A DNA stretch of 64,000 nt from Desulfocucumis sp964643075 (GTDB taxonomy: Bacteria; Bacillota; Desulfotomaculia; Desulfotomaculales; Desulfocucumaceae): contig CAZXQO010000012.1 in the NCBI GenBank assembly GCA_964643075.1, forward strand, positions 29,567 to 93,566, in the 5' to 3' direction. Made by a program: the position numbers and the translations under genes. Below the pieces are notes generated by a model. The model made no database searches and had not been told where the DNA came from. It was given only the letters and a program-made list of their open reading frames with translations. Below, piece by piece: positions 16,688 to 23,535 of the stretch (positions are counted from its first letter, which is position 1; the number at the start of each line of letters is the position of its first letter).

Positions 16688-17155
16688 TTGGGGACAAAAG
16701 CATCGGATGTAATGATTTCCATAGAAGAGTACCCTGTTGCAGTTGAGGAGGAACAAATTGGCCGTGCCGCAGAAATAATAGTAGATGCTTTCAAGACAAA
16801 AAACAACGACTGGAAAGGCTATGAATCCCTTTTTATCAATAACGGCTGCAAAGAATATGTAGGCTTTCTAACCCTCCGCTCCTTATTAAAGGCCATAGGG
16901 CTGGGCGACTCCGCCAGGAGCAGATGGAAACCATGGTATGTCATCAGGGAAGGCAGAAAAAATACTATCCTGAGGGTAAAAGATTTAATGCGCCCCATCA
17001 GCTCCAACTGCGTGGATGCAGGTGACGACATCCAGGAAGCCGCCAGGTTGATATTGGAAAGTCAGAGCAACTCTGTTCTGGTTATGGACCAGGGACAGCC
17101 GGTAGGAGTTATCAGGACCATTGATTTATTGTGGTTCATGGAGGAGCTGATCTAG
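16688..17155 (+). CDS. Two-CBS-domain protein (paralogue B)
   Basis: 155 residues, TTG start behind an AGGTG site. CBS1 is degenerate (EEYPVAVEEEQIGRAAEIIVDAFK ... YVGFLTLRSLLKAIGLG); CBS2 is clearer (VKDLMRPISSNCVDAGDDIQEAARLILESQSNSVLVMDQGQPVGVIRTIDLLWF). A tryptophan-containing insert (SRWKPWYVIREG) sits between them, as in the other two copies. First gene downstream of the plus-strand sigma-54 promoter, so probably part of the regulon of the adjacent two-component system. A nucleotide-sensing role is inferred from the family only. Confidence 0.78.
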   Translation: MGTKASDVMISIEEYPVAVEEEQIGRAAEIIVDAFKTKNNDWKGYESLFINNGCKEYVGFLTLRSLLKAIGLGDSARSRWKPWYVIREGRKNTILRVKDLMRPISSNCVDAGDDIQEAARLILESQSNSVLVMDQGQPVGVIRTIDLLWFMEELI

Positions 17156-17226
17156 GAGGCCGTTGAAAAACTGCCTCAAGGAAATCTCTCGAAAAACTCC
17201 TAGTATTATAGAGGAGGAGAAGGCGA

Positions 17227-17790
17227 GTGAATGAGGAAAAGGCGGTAGGTGCATACGCTGTACCGCTGCATGAATTCCTTACCATTAATGAACATGAATC
17301 CATATACACTGGCATAAAAATGCTTAAGGATGCTCTGCACAGCAACGGCCCCTGGCTGGGCAAGAGGCTGCTGGTCACCCTGGACAACAATGGCCTGCCC
17401 ACAGGGATATTGACCATAAAATGTATTTTCAAGGCAGTGGGTTTAAGTCTTCTGAATGAAGACATTACTTTCAAGGAAGAATTTTTTTCATGGGGCTATA
17501 TTGATAACATGCGTAAAAAGGGCAAGGTTACCGTCCGTGAAATAATGCGCCCGCTGTGCATGTTTTCTGTGCCAGACAATTGCAGCGTAATCACCGCCGC
17601 CCGGATTTTCGTACGCTATCGCATAAATCACCTGCCGGTTACAGACGGAGAAAAAGTAACCGGGATATTAAACCTGGGCGAGCTTTTTTACAGGTATTAT
17701 GAATCAAACGGCTTCAGGCCGTTGCCCGGAGCACAGACTTACAAGGCCCCTCTGCTGACAAAACTATTCGGAAAATTTGCCCCGACCTGA
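17227..17790 (+). CDS. Two-CBS-domain protein (paralogue C)
   Basis: 187 residues, GTG start with AGGAGGAGAAGG just upstream. Layout as in the other copies: CBS1 (ESIYTGIKMLKDAL ... LPTGILTIKCIFKAVGLS), an insert EEFFSWGYIDNMRKKG, then CBS2 (VREIMRPLCMFSVPDNCSVITAARIFVRYRINHLPVTDGEKVTGILNLGELF) and a basic C-terminal tail of about 25 residues. It is 71 bp after copy B with no terminator between them, so it should share the sigma-54 promoter. Known CBS pairs often partner transporters or enzymes; none is fused here. Confidence 0.78.
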   Translation: MNEEKAVGAYAVPLHEFLTINEHESIYTGIKMLKDALHSNGPWLGKRLLVTLDNNGLPTGILTIKCIFKAVGLSLLNEDITFKEEFFSWGYIDNMRKKGKVTVREIMRPLCMFSVPDNCSVITAARIFVRYRINHLPVTDGEKVTGILNLGELFYRYYESNGFRPLPGAQTYKAPLLTKLFGKFAPT

Positions 17791-17801
17791 TATTTTCACC
17801 G

Positions 17802-17828
17802 TCTGGAAGGAATACAAACCCTTCCAGG
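17802..17828. terminator. Hairpin between convergent genes
   Basis: CTGGAAGG / CCTTCCAG with a 9-nt loop between the end of CBS copy C and the end of the response regulator. No strong T run on either strand, so terminator activity is uncertain. Confidence 0.45.
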
Positions 17829-17861
17829 CAACCCCACTTAAACTTGTTTTGCAACAATTTC

Positions 17862-18572
17862 CTAGTTTGCGAGATCCTTAAACCGGTAGCCTACCCCGCG
17901 CACCGTTTCTATAAACTGTGGCTGGCCCGGGACCTGCTCAAGTTTTTGCCTGATATGCCGGATGTGCACATCCACAGTTCTGGAATCTCCAAGATAGTCG
18001 TATCCCCATATCTTTTCCAGCAGGTAGTCCCGGGTAAATACCTTCCCGGGCTCACAGGCCAGAAATCTCAACAGTTCAAATTCTTTCGGAGTAAGATCAA
18101 GCCTGTTACCGTCCACGGTAAGCAAGAATTTTTCCTGGTCGATGACCAGCCGGTTAAAAACCAGCCTTCCACATAACTTATCCTGGGCGCTGTCCTCTGC
18201 CTCCCTGCTCCGTCTTAGTCTGGCTTTGATTCTGGCCACTAACTCCCGGGTGCTGAAAGGTTTGGTTACATAGTCATCCGCCCCTATTTCCAGACCCAGC
18301 ACCTTATCCAATTCTTCCGCCCTGGCGCTTAGCATGATGATGGGTATGTTCCTGGTTTGCGGCTTCTGGTTAAGAACTCTGCACACGGCCAGCCCGTCCA
18401 TGCCCGGCAGCATAACATCCAGCAGTATGAGATCGGGAGATTCACTATCGGCTAAGATCACCGCTGTGTTGCCGTCTGCTGCAGTGATGACTCTGTAGCC
18501 TTCCCTTTCCAGGTTAAATTTAATCAACTCCACAATGTTTTCTTCATCATCAACTACCAGTATGGTCTGCAC
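17862..18572 (-). CDS. OmpR/PhoB-type response regulator (orphan)
   Basis: 236 residues. The receiver domain has VDDEENIVELI, phospho-acceptor Asp (LLDVMLPGMDG, about residue 53) and the conserved lysine in YVTKPFS. The C-terminal winged helix (about 135-232) has LDLTPKEFELLRFLACEPGKVFTRDYLLEKIWGY and VDVHIRHIRQKLE, typical of the PhoP/PhoB branch. GGGGGAG precedes the ATG. No histidine kinase adjoins it; it follows pgeF by 18 bp and probably shares that transcript. Given the Pho boxes upstream of pstS (and weakly pstB), a PhoP role is an attractive but unproven inference. Confidence 0.88.
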   Translation of the reverse strand: MQTILVVDDEENIVELIKFNLEREGYRVITAADGNTAVILADSESPDLILLDVMLPGMDGLAVCRVLNQKPQTRNIPIIMLSARAEELDKVLGLEIGADDYVTKPFSTRELVARIKARLRRSREAEDSAQDKLCGRLVFNRLVIDQEKFLLTVDGNRLDLTPKEFELLRFLACEPGKVFTRDYLLEKIWGYDYLGDSRTVDVHIRHIRQKLEQVPGQPQFIETVRGVGYRFKDLAN

Positions 18573-18590
18573 ATTGCTCCCCCTTCCCAG

Positions 18591-19334
18591 TCACTTGATC
18601 ATCATCAGGGAGGCCATTCTCCCGCAGGCGCCGGTCTGACCGCGGTAGGAGAAAAACAACTCCTGGTTGCAACTTGTACACAGCCCCGTCACCACTATAT
18701 TATCTTCCCTGAGTCCAGCCTCAACCAGCGCAATCCGGTTAGCCAGCCACAGATTCAGCCGCCACCGTCCCGGAGCTGTCTGCTTTACTAACTCCGGTCG
18801 ACCGGCGAAGCTCTCTTCTACCCGTTCCAGTACCGGGGCGTCTACTTCGTAGCAGCAAGGGCCAATGGAAGGGCACACCACCGCCAGGCAATCCCCGGGG
18901 ACCGTGCCGTAATAGCATGACATGGACTGCACCGTCTTTGCGGCTATACGCCCCACGGTCCCTTTCCAGCCGGCATGGGCCAGGCCTATTGCCCGGCGCA
19001 CCGGATCTAGCAGCATCACCGGCACACAGTCAGCGTAAAAACTGGAAAGCAGCAACCCTTTCTCCATCGTAATCAGCCCATCGGTTGCGGGGATGGCGTC
19101 TTCCATGGAAAGGGAGCCCCTGCCCCGGTGGCCGCCGCTTACCCTGAATATGGTAGTGCCGTGCACCTGCTGCCCGGCTACCAGGTCCTCCGGGCCCGCT
19201 CCCAGGGCGCCGCACGCCTGCCTGCGGTTTTCAGCCACAGCGGCAGGGTCGTCACCCACATGAAAGGCCATATTTAGGGATTGGAAAGGGCCGGTGCTCA
19301 CACCTCCAGTTCTGGTTGTAAAGGCATGTTCCAC
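18591..19334 (-). CDS. pgeF: Purine nucleoside phosphorylase YfiH/PgeF (YlmD), start uncertain
   Basis: Multicopper-oxidase-like fold protein active on nucleosides and implicated in peptidoglycan editing. Motifs: AFTTRTGGVSTGPF, FHVGD, QQVHG, the metal-site pieces FYADCVPV, LAHAGWKGT and CPSIGPCCYEV, and a C-terminal CTSCN. The GTG at 19334 gives 247 residues but starts inside a conserved region: the same frame upstream reads GIKYLIFQIFTNTGLV, which matches the N-terminus of the family, and remains open past 19415. No ATG, GTG or TTG lies in that part; an ATT at 19415 with AGGA 9 nt ahead, or a frameshift, may explain it. Corresponds to ylmD of the ylm cluster. Confidence 0.88.
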   Translation of the reverse strand: MEHAFTTRTGGVSTGPFQSLNMAFHVGDDPAAVAENRRQACGALGAGPEDLVAGQQVHGTTIFRVSGGHRGRGSLSMEDAIPATDGLITMEKGLLLSSFYADCVPVMLLDPVRRAIGLAHAGWKGTVGRIAAKTVQSMSCYYGTVPGDCLAVVCPSIGPCCYEVDAPVLERVEESFAGRPELVKQTAPGRWRLNLWLANRIALVEAGLREDNIVVTGLCTSCNQELFFSYRGQTGACGRMASLMMIK

Positions 19335-19437
19335 CAGGCCGGTATTGGTGAATATTTGAAAAATCAGATATTTTATTCCTTCATTTTCTACTATTCTGTA
19401 CAGGGACAGAACAATCCCACCCTTTCCTGCAAGGGCA

Positions 19438-21000
19438 TCAGCTTGCCTTTTTCTTGATCTTTTCGATCAACCCATCCAGATTGTTCAACTGGTTCAATAT
19501 CTCGGAGTAATTGCCATCTCCGGCGCCGCCGGCCAGCAGTGACTGCAATTTTGATGAAACCAGGGCGTGGGCGTTAAGCACATCTTCCTGGCTATAAACC
19601 ACGCCGGGGGTAAGGTCAACAGCATCCCGCCACTGCGGCACCGTTACCGTTAGACCCAGCCGTTCCTCGATCAGCCCGGAGAGAGCAGTGGCCGCCTCGG
19701 GCTCCCCGTGCACCAGATAGACCCTTTTGGGCGGCTGCGAGAATTTCTCCAGCCAACGCAACAGTCCGTTTTGATCCGCATGGGCGGAAAAACCTTCTAT
19801 ACTTCTAATATCCGCCTTGATGGCTATCTCTTCGCCGTGTATGCGAACCTTTTTAGCACCCTCCATAATAAGCCTGCCCTTGGTTCCCTCAGCCTGGTAA
19901 CCCACAAACAGCACAGTGGATTCCCGGCGCCACAGATTGTGTTTCAAATGGTGCTTAATCCGTCCGGCATCGCACATGCCGCTGGCGGACAGTATTACCG
20001 CCCCGCCCCTGATATTGTTCAGAGCGACGGAATCCTCGACGGTTTGAGAAAAGACCAGTCCCGGCATGGCCAGGGGATCCTTGCCCCGCTTGATTAGTTC
20101 CCTGGTTTCCCCGTCAAAACATTCCGGGTGCTTTTTAAAAACCTGGGTGGCCGCAATGGCCATGGGACTATCTATATAAACCTGCATGGGCGGAAACTTC
20201 TTTTCCGACATCAATAAATTCATATCGTAGAGCAAATCCTGGGTGCGCTCCACGGCAAAGGCGGGAATTACCAGGTTGCCGCCCTTCTTATAGGTTTCCC
20301 ATAATATTTCATGCAGCAATTCCAGCCGGTTGCCGGCATCCTTGTGCACCCTGGAGCCGTACGTTGATTCCATGATCACGTAATCAGCCTCCGCTACCTC
20401 CGTAGGGTCGTTGATAAAAGGTTTATCTTCCTTACCAAGGTCGCCGCTAAACACCAACTTTGTCTGCTCGCCGCCTTCCCGCACCCATATCTCTACCATG
20501 GCTGAGCCCAGTATATGGCCGGCATCAAGGAAGCGTACCCTGATATTGTCATTCAGAGAAATCGTCTGGTTATAATTTATCTTTTCAAAATAACGCAAAC
20601 TATCCCTGGCTTCATCGGCGGTGTAAATGGGGGTAATGAGTTGTTTGCCGGACCGGCTATTTTTGCGGTTTAACCTCTCCACTTCCATCTCCTGAATATA
20701 ACCACTGTCCGGCAGCATAACTTCACACAGATCCGCAGTGGCCCCGGTGGTAAATATTTTACCCCTGAAGCCCTGTTTTACAAGCTTCGGAATAGCGCCG
20801 CTGTGATCAATGTGGGCGTGGGTCAGAAGCACAAAATCCAACCCCGTGGGATCAAAGGGAAAGGGTTGGTAATTTCGCTCCCGCAGAACTCTGGAACCCT
20901 GAAACATGCCGCAATCCACAAGGATCCTGGTAGCGCCCGTTTCTATCAAATGGCAGGAACCGGTAACCGTACCTGCAGCACCATAAAATTTCAATCTCAT
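19438..21000 (-). CDS. Metallo-beta-lactamase/beta-CASP RNA hydrolase
   Basis: 520 residues of the CPSF73/YSH1-like MBL family. The metal motif is LTHAHIDHSGAIP; SGDLGKEDKPFI and ESTYGSR follow, then the beta-CASP domain with VIPAFAVERTQ and PMAIAATQVF, then SASGMCDAGRIKHHL and the RNA-specificity tail SIEGFSAHADQNGLLRWL. The products are expected to be processed RNAs; no substrate can be named. About 40 residues at the C-terminus are predicted helical and charged. It lies directly upstream of pgeF (the frames nearly touch), so they are probably co-transcribed. Confidence 0.9.
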   Translation of the reverse strand: MRLKFYGAAGTVTGSCHLIETGATRILVDCGMFQGSRVLRERNYQPFPFDPTGLDFVLLTHAHIDHSGAIPKLVKQGFRGKIFTTGATADLCEVMLPDSGYIQEMEVERLNRKNSRSGKQLITPIYTADEARDSLRYFEKINYNQTISLNDNIRVRFLDAGHILGSAMVEIWVREGGEQTKLVFSGDLGKEDKPFINDPTEVAEADYVIMESTYGSRVHKDAGNRLELLHEILWETYKKGGNLVIPAFAVERTQDLLYDMNLLMSEKKFPPMQVYIDSPMAIAATQVFKKHPECFDGETRELIKRGKDPLAMPGLVFSQTVEDSVALNNIRGGAVILSASGMCDAGRIKHHLKHNLWRRESTVLFVGYQAEGTKGRLIMEGAKKVRIHGEEIAIKADIRSIEGFSAHADQNGLLRWLEKFSQPPKRVYLVHGEPEAATALSGLIEERLGLTVTVPQWRDAVDLTPGVVYSQEDVLNAHALVSSKLQSLLAGGAGDGNYSEILNQLNNLDGLIEKIKKKAS

Positions 21001-21086
21001 TAATGCTCCCCCGTTCGGCTATTTTCGATAAATAATGTATTAATTCCCCCCCACTGCCGTTAATCCCTGCCGCCAAGAAACTTTAG

Positions 21087-21143
21087 ATGTTAACTTTTTT
21101 AACATGGCCATGGCTTGACACCACCAGGCCTTACGATTAATCT
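21087..21143 (+). promoter_or_regulatory. Inverted repeat and possible promoter of fmdB
   Basis: ATGTTAA-CTTTT-TTAACAT (21087-21105) precedes TTGACA (21115-21120). A poor -10 TAATCT follows at 17 bp spacing. It could be an operator overlapping the promoter of the small zinc-ribbon gene or the 5' region of the divergent hydrolase. Confidence 0.4.
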
Positions 21144-21211
21144 AATAAGTATAAATAGCCAATGGGCTTATCAGTATTCTTATACAAGCATAAGCAAAAG
21201 GAGGTAATCTA

Positions 21212-21451
21212 ATGCCTATTTACGAATTCCGCTGCAGCTCCTGCGAGCGCAGATTTGAAAAATTATGCCAGCTGGGGGAAACAGGGGAAAAACTTACCTG
21301 CCCCGAATGCGGCGCTCCCAAACCGGAGAGGGTTATGAGCGGATTTGCCCCCAAAAGCGTCGGCAAAAACGGCCTGTCCACCCCTATGGGGGGAAGCGGC
21401 GGCGGATGCAGCGGATGCAGTTCGAACAGCTGCAGCACCTGCGGCCATTAA
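21212..21451 (+). CDS. FmdB-type zinc ribbon protein
   Basis: 79 residues. The N-terminal FmdB/CxxC_CxxC_SSSS domain is clear: MPIYEFRCSSCERRFEKLC ... LTCPECGAPKPERVMSGF, four cysteines able to bind zinc. The C-terminus is a Gly/Ser/Cys-rich tail ending CSTCGH with several further cysteines. Such proteins are thought to be regulatory; the function is undefined. It is the only plus-strand gene between 17.8 kb and the right end of the cell-wall cluster. AAAGGAGG stands 7 nt before the ATG. Confidence 0.88.
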   Translation: MPIYEFRCSSCERRFEKLCQLGETGEKLTCPECGAPKPERVMSGFAPKSVGKNGLSTPMGGSGGGCSGCSSNSCSTCGH

Positions 21452-21483
21452 TACTTAACCCCTGCACAGGTATACTGAGGAAA

Positions 21484-21598
21484 GGGGACACACCTCTAAA
21501 AAGGTCAGGGGACACACCTCCATTTGGAGCCCGACTATAGGGCCGGAGGAATGTCCCCAACTTATGCCTAGCTCCTGGGTCGGAGGAATGTCCCCAAT
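21484..21598. repeat. Dispersed palindromic repeat, family 1, compound copy B
   Basis: Contains GGGGACACACCTC twice (21484 and 21509) and GGAGGAATGTCCCC twice (ends 21557 and 21596), so two units appear partly merged. The inner CATTTGGAGCC is shared with the copies at 9.8 and 41.8 kb. Lies between fmdB and the LysM gene terminator. Confidence 0.85.
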
Positions 21599-21639
21599 AA
21601 AAAACACCTGCTCCGGTCTAAAACCGGGCAGGTGTTTTT
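21599..21639 (-). terminator. Terminator between convergent fmdB and LysM genes
   Basis: AAAAAACACCTGC and GCAGGTGTTTTT arms, with an inner CCGG / CCGG, give a strong hairpin with T runs on both strands; it ends 5 bp before the LysM gene stop. Confidence 0.85.
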
Positions 21640-21643
21640 GGTA

Positions 21644-22804
21644 TCAGGCTAAGCACTCCAAGAAAACGTCATCCACAGCAACTCCATTGTTATTGTTGGC
21701 CCGGGGAGTGAACCTGAATCTTACCCGGGCGGTGCGGGTTCCAACGGGCACCCTGCCCGTAGTAAAGGAAAACTGGTTAAACCTGTCGTTGGGAATGAAG
21801 TTTTCATCATAATCGGGGTCGGACTGGCCAATGGCATTACCGCTCCCATCGAAATAAACCACGCTGGTTCTGAGACTGAAATTCCCCTGGTCGGATCTTC
21901 CGGCTTCCCTTCCCCAGAAGGTCAGCCGGTATATCCTCTGAGGCAATATGGATACCTCCTGGTACAATTCGGCAGCTCGTGCGGGACTGTTTCCCAACAA
22001 GGCAGCAAAACTACCGCTATGTCTTACGGTGGTCTGGATTATATTGGCGCCAGACCAGTTTCTGGGAGAGGTGGAAGTGTTCCAGAATTCAAAACCAGGA
22101 TTTCTTAATAGGTTTACCCCGGCCTGGCAGGTGCCCGGGGACGGTGTGGTGGTTACCGGTGGCGCCGTTGTGGTTGTCCCGGCGCTGATACGAATAGCTA
22201 CCGATACAGAATTGTTCCTCAGTTCCCTGGCTACATTGAATCCCCGCAGAGTAAGACGCTGTGGAATCACCTGGTTGCCCTGATTGTTTCTCTGATTCCA
22301 GTCAAAGCGAAAGTTCTGTGACTGACCGGGCGCCAGCACCACAGTTTCGCTAGCCTGGGTAAAAACCCTGCCCGCCGAATAGTTCCATATTACCCGCCCA
22401 TTCTCGTTCACCGCCTCAAATTCGAACCTCTGGCCGGTAGGATAAAAAAGGCGGATTGTTCTCCCCGAAACATTAATTTTGTTCAGAAAAATGGAAACCC
22501 TTTCACCCTGCCGGTAAACTTCCCTGAGAGTGCCAAAGACATACAAAATACCGTCAAATAACCTGCTGACAAAAGGATCCGCCTCCGCGATTCCCCCGGT
22601 GAAGGCACCTTCACCTCCATTTGACAGTGTTCCATTAGCCATATCTTCATAATCTATTACTAGAACCTGCCCCATATCAATCCGGTTGGGGTTGGCAAGA
22701 TTATTTATTTTCATCAGGTGACCCACCGTCGTATTATAACGTGCCGCGATGCCGGCAAGGGTATCTCCGCTTTGGACCGTATAGGTAGTAACCACTTTGA
22801 GCAA
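21644..22804 (-). CDS. LysM protein with BsuPI-like and carbohydrate-binding-like domains
   Basis: 386 residues. A LysM domain at about 6-51 (YTVQSGDTLAGIAARYNTTVGHLMKINNL) starts the protein. A beta-rich domain at about 95-205 has INVSGRTIRLFYPTGQRFEFEA and WNQRNNQGNQVIP and fits the BsuPI (intracellular proteinase inhibitor) family. A Thr/Pro linker follows, then a jelly-roll module at about 230-386 starting NLLRNPGFEFWN, typical of carbohydrate-binding modules. No signal peptide or membrane helix is visible, unusual for a peptidoglycan binder and reminiscent of spore-coat/cortex proteins such as SafA. Its function is inferred only from domains. Confidence 0.78.
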   Translation of the reverse strand: MLKVVTTYTVQSGDTLAGIAARYNTTVGHLMKINNLANPNRIDMGQVLVIDYEDMANGTLSNGGEGAFTGGIAEADPFVSRLFDGILYVFGTLREVYRQGERVSIFLNKINVSGRTIRLFYPTGQRFEFEAVNENGRVIWNYSAGRVFTQASETVVLAPGQSQNFRFDWNQRNNQGNQVIPQRLTLRGFNVARELRNNSVSVAIRISAGTTTTAPPVTTTPSPGTCQAGVNLLRNPGFEFWNTSTSPRNWSGANIIQTTVRHSGSFAALLGNSPARAAELYQEVSILPQRIYRLTFWGREAGRSDQGNFSLRTSVVYFDGSGNAIGQSDPDYDENFIPNDRFNQFSFTTGRVPVGTRTARVRFRFTPRANNNNGVAVDDVFLECLA

Positions 22805-22907
22805 GACCTCCCTCGCAGTTTAAAAAGTACTTATAACATACTATGCTACGTCTGGGAGGTGGGTTACAGAACTGCATGAAATACCTGGCTACTAATCAAA
22901 AAATGGG

Positions 22908-22934
22908 AAAAATAAAGGGGGCATGCGCTCCCTT
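22908..22934 (-). terminator. Terminator after nrdG
   Basis: Minus strand AAGGGAGC-GCAT-GCCCCCTT hairpin (one mismatch) followed by TATTTTT, 11 bp after the nrdG stop. Confidence 0.65.
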
Positions 22935-22945
22935 GGGCCATCCGG

Positions 22946-23455
22946 TTAACCCCAGTAGGAGGTCACCAGAACGGCAGATTCTAATGACATCTTAACATCT
23001 ATGATGCGCTGGTTGGCAGAACCCCTAAACGGAAGCTTCAAATCCTTCAATTCTTCCACGAAGGGACCATCTACCAGATAATCCGCAACTTCCAGCAATT
23101 CCCCGAAACGCCTGTAGTCATCCGTATGTTCCAGCAGATATTCCCAGGTGTAACCCGTATAGCAGATTATGTCCTTACCCATCGCCCGTACCTGCCTGGC
23201 CAGCCTGGCCAGGGGCACAGCCTGCTCAAAAGGCTCCCCACCTGAAAAAGTGACGCCTTTGAGCAGTGGATTGGCGGCTACCTGCCTGAACAAATCGTCA
23301 ATATTCACCATTCTGCCCTCACCGGGCATCCAGGTGTGGGGGTTGTGGCAGCCCTTGCAGCGGTGCGGGCAGCCCTGGGTAAAAACTACGAAGCGAATCC
23401 CCGGGCCGTCCACCACGCTTTCCGCAATCGTACCGGCTATTTCCACAAAATCCAT
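22946..23455 (-). CDS. nrdG: Anaerobic ribonucleotide reductase activating enzyme
   Basis: Radical SAM enzyme that installs the glycyl radical on NrdD using S-adenosylmethionine. 169 residues, the usual length. The Fe-S motif is TQGCPHRCKGCHNP (Cys-x3-Cys-x2-Cys) at about residues 29-36; the SAM-binding GVTFSGGEPFEQ follows. Located just after nrdD, separated by a hairpin (23476-23521) that could reduce its expression relative to nrdD. Confidence 0.96.
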   Translation of the reverse strand: MDFVEIAGTIAESVVDGPGIRFVVFTQGCPHRCKGCHNPHTWMPGEGRMVNIDDLFRQVAANPLLKGVTFSGGEPFEQAVPLARLARQVRAMGKDIICYTGYTWEYLLEHTDDYRRFGELLEVADYLVDGPFVEELKDLKLPFRGSANQRIIDVKMSLESAVLVTSYWG

Positions 23456-23475
23456 ACTATCACATCCAATTATTT

Positions 23476-23521
23476 AACAGCCCTGCCCCTCAAAACCGCA
23501 ACTCTGTAGAGCAGGGCTGTT
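23476..23521 (-). terminator. Hairpin between nrdD and nrdG
   Basis: Perfect 11-bp arms AACAGCCCTGC / GCAGGGCTGTT around a 24-nt loop, followed by AAATAATT rather than a full T run. Probably an attenuating or RNA-stabilising structure inside the nrdD-nrdG unit. Confidence 0.6.
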
Positions 23522-23535
23522 GACAAATGAAAAGA

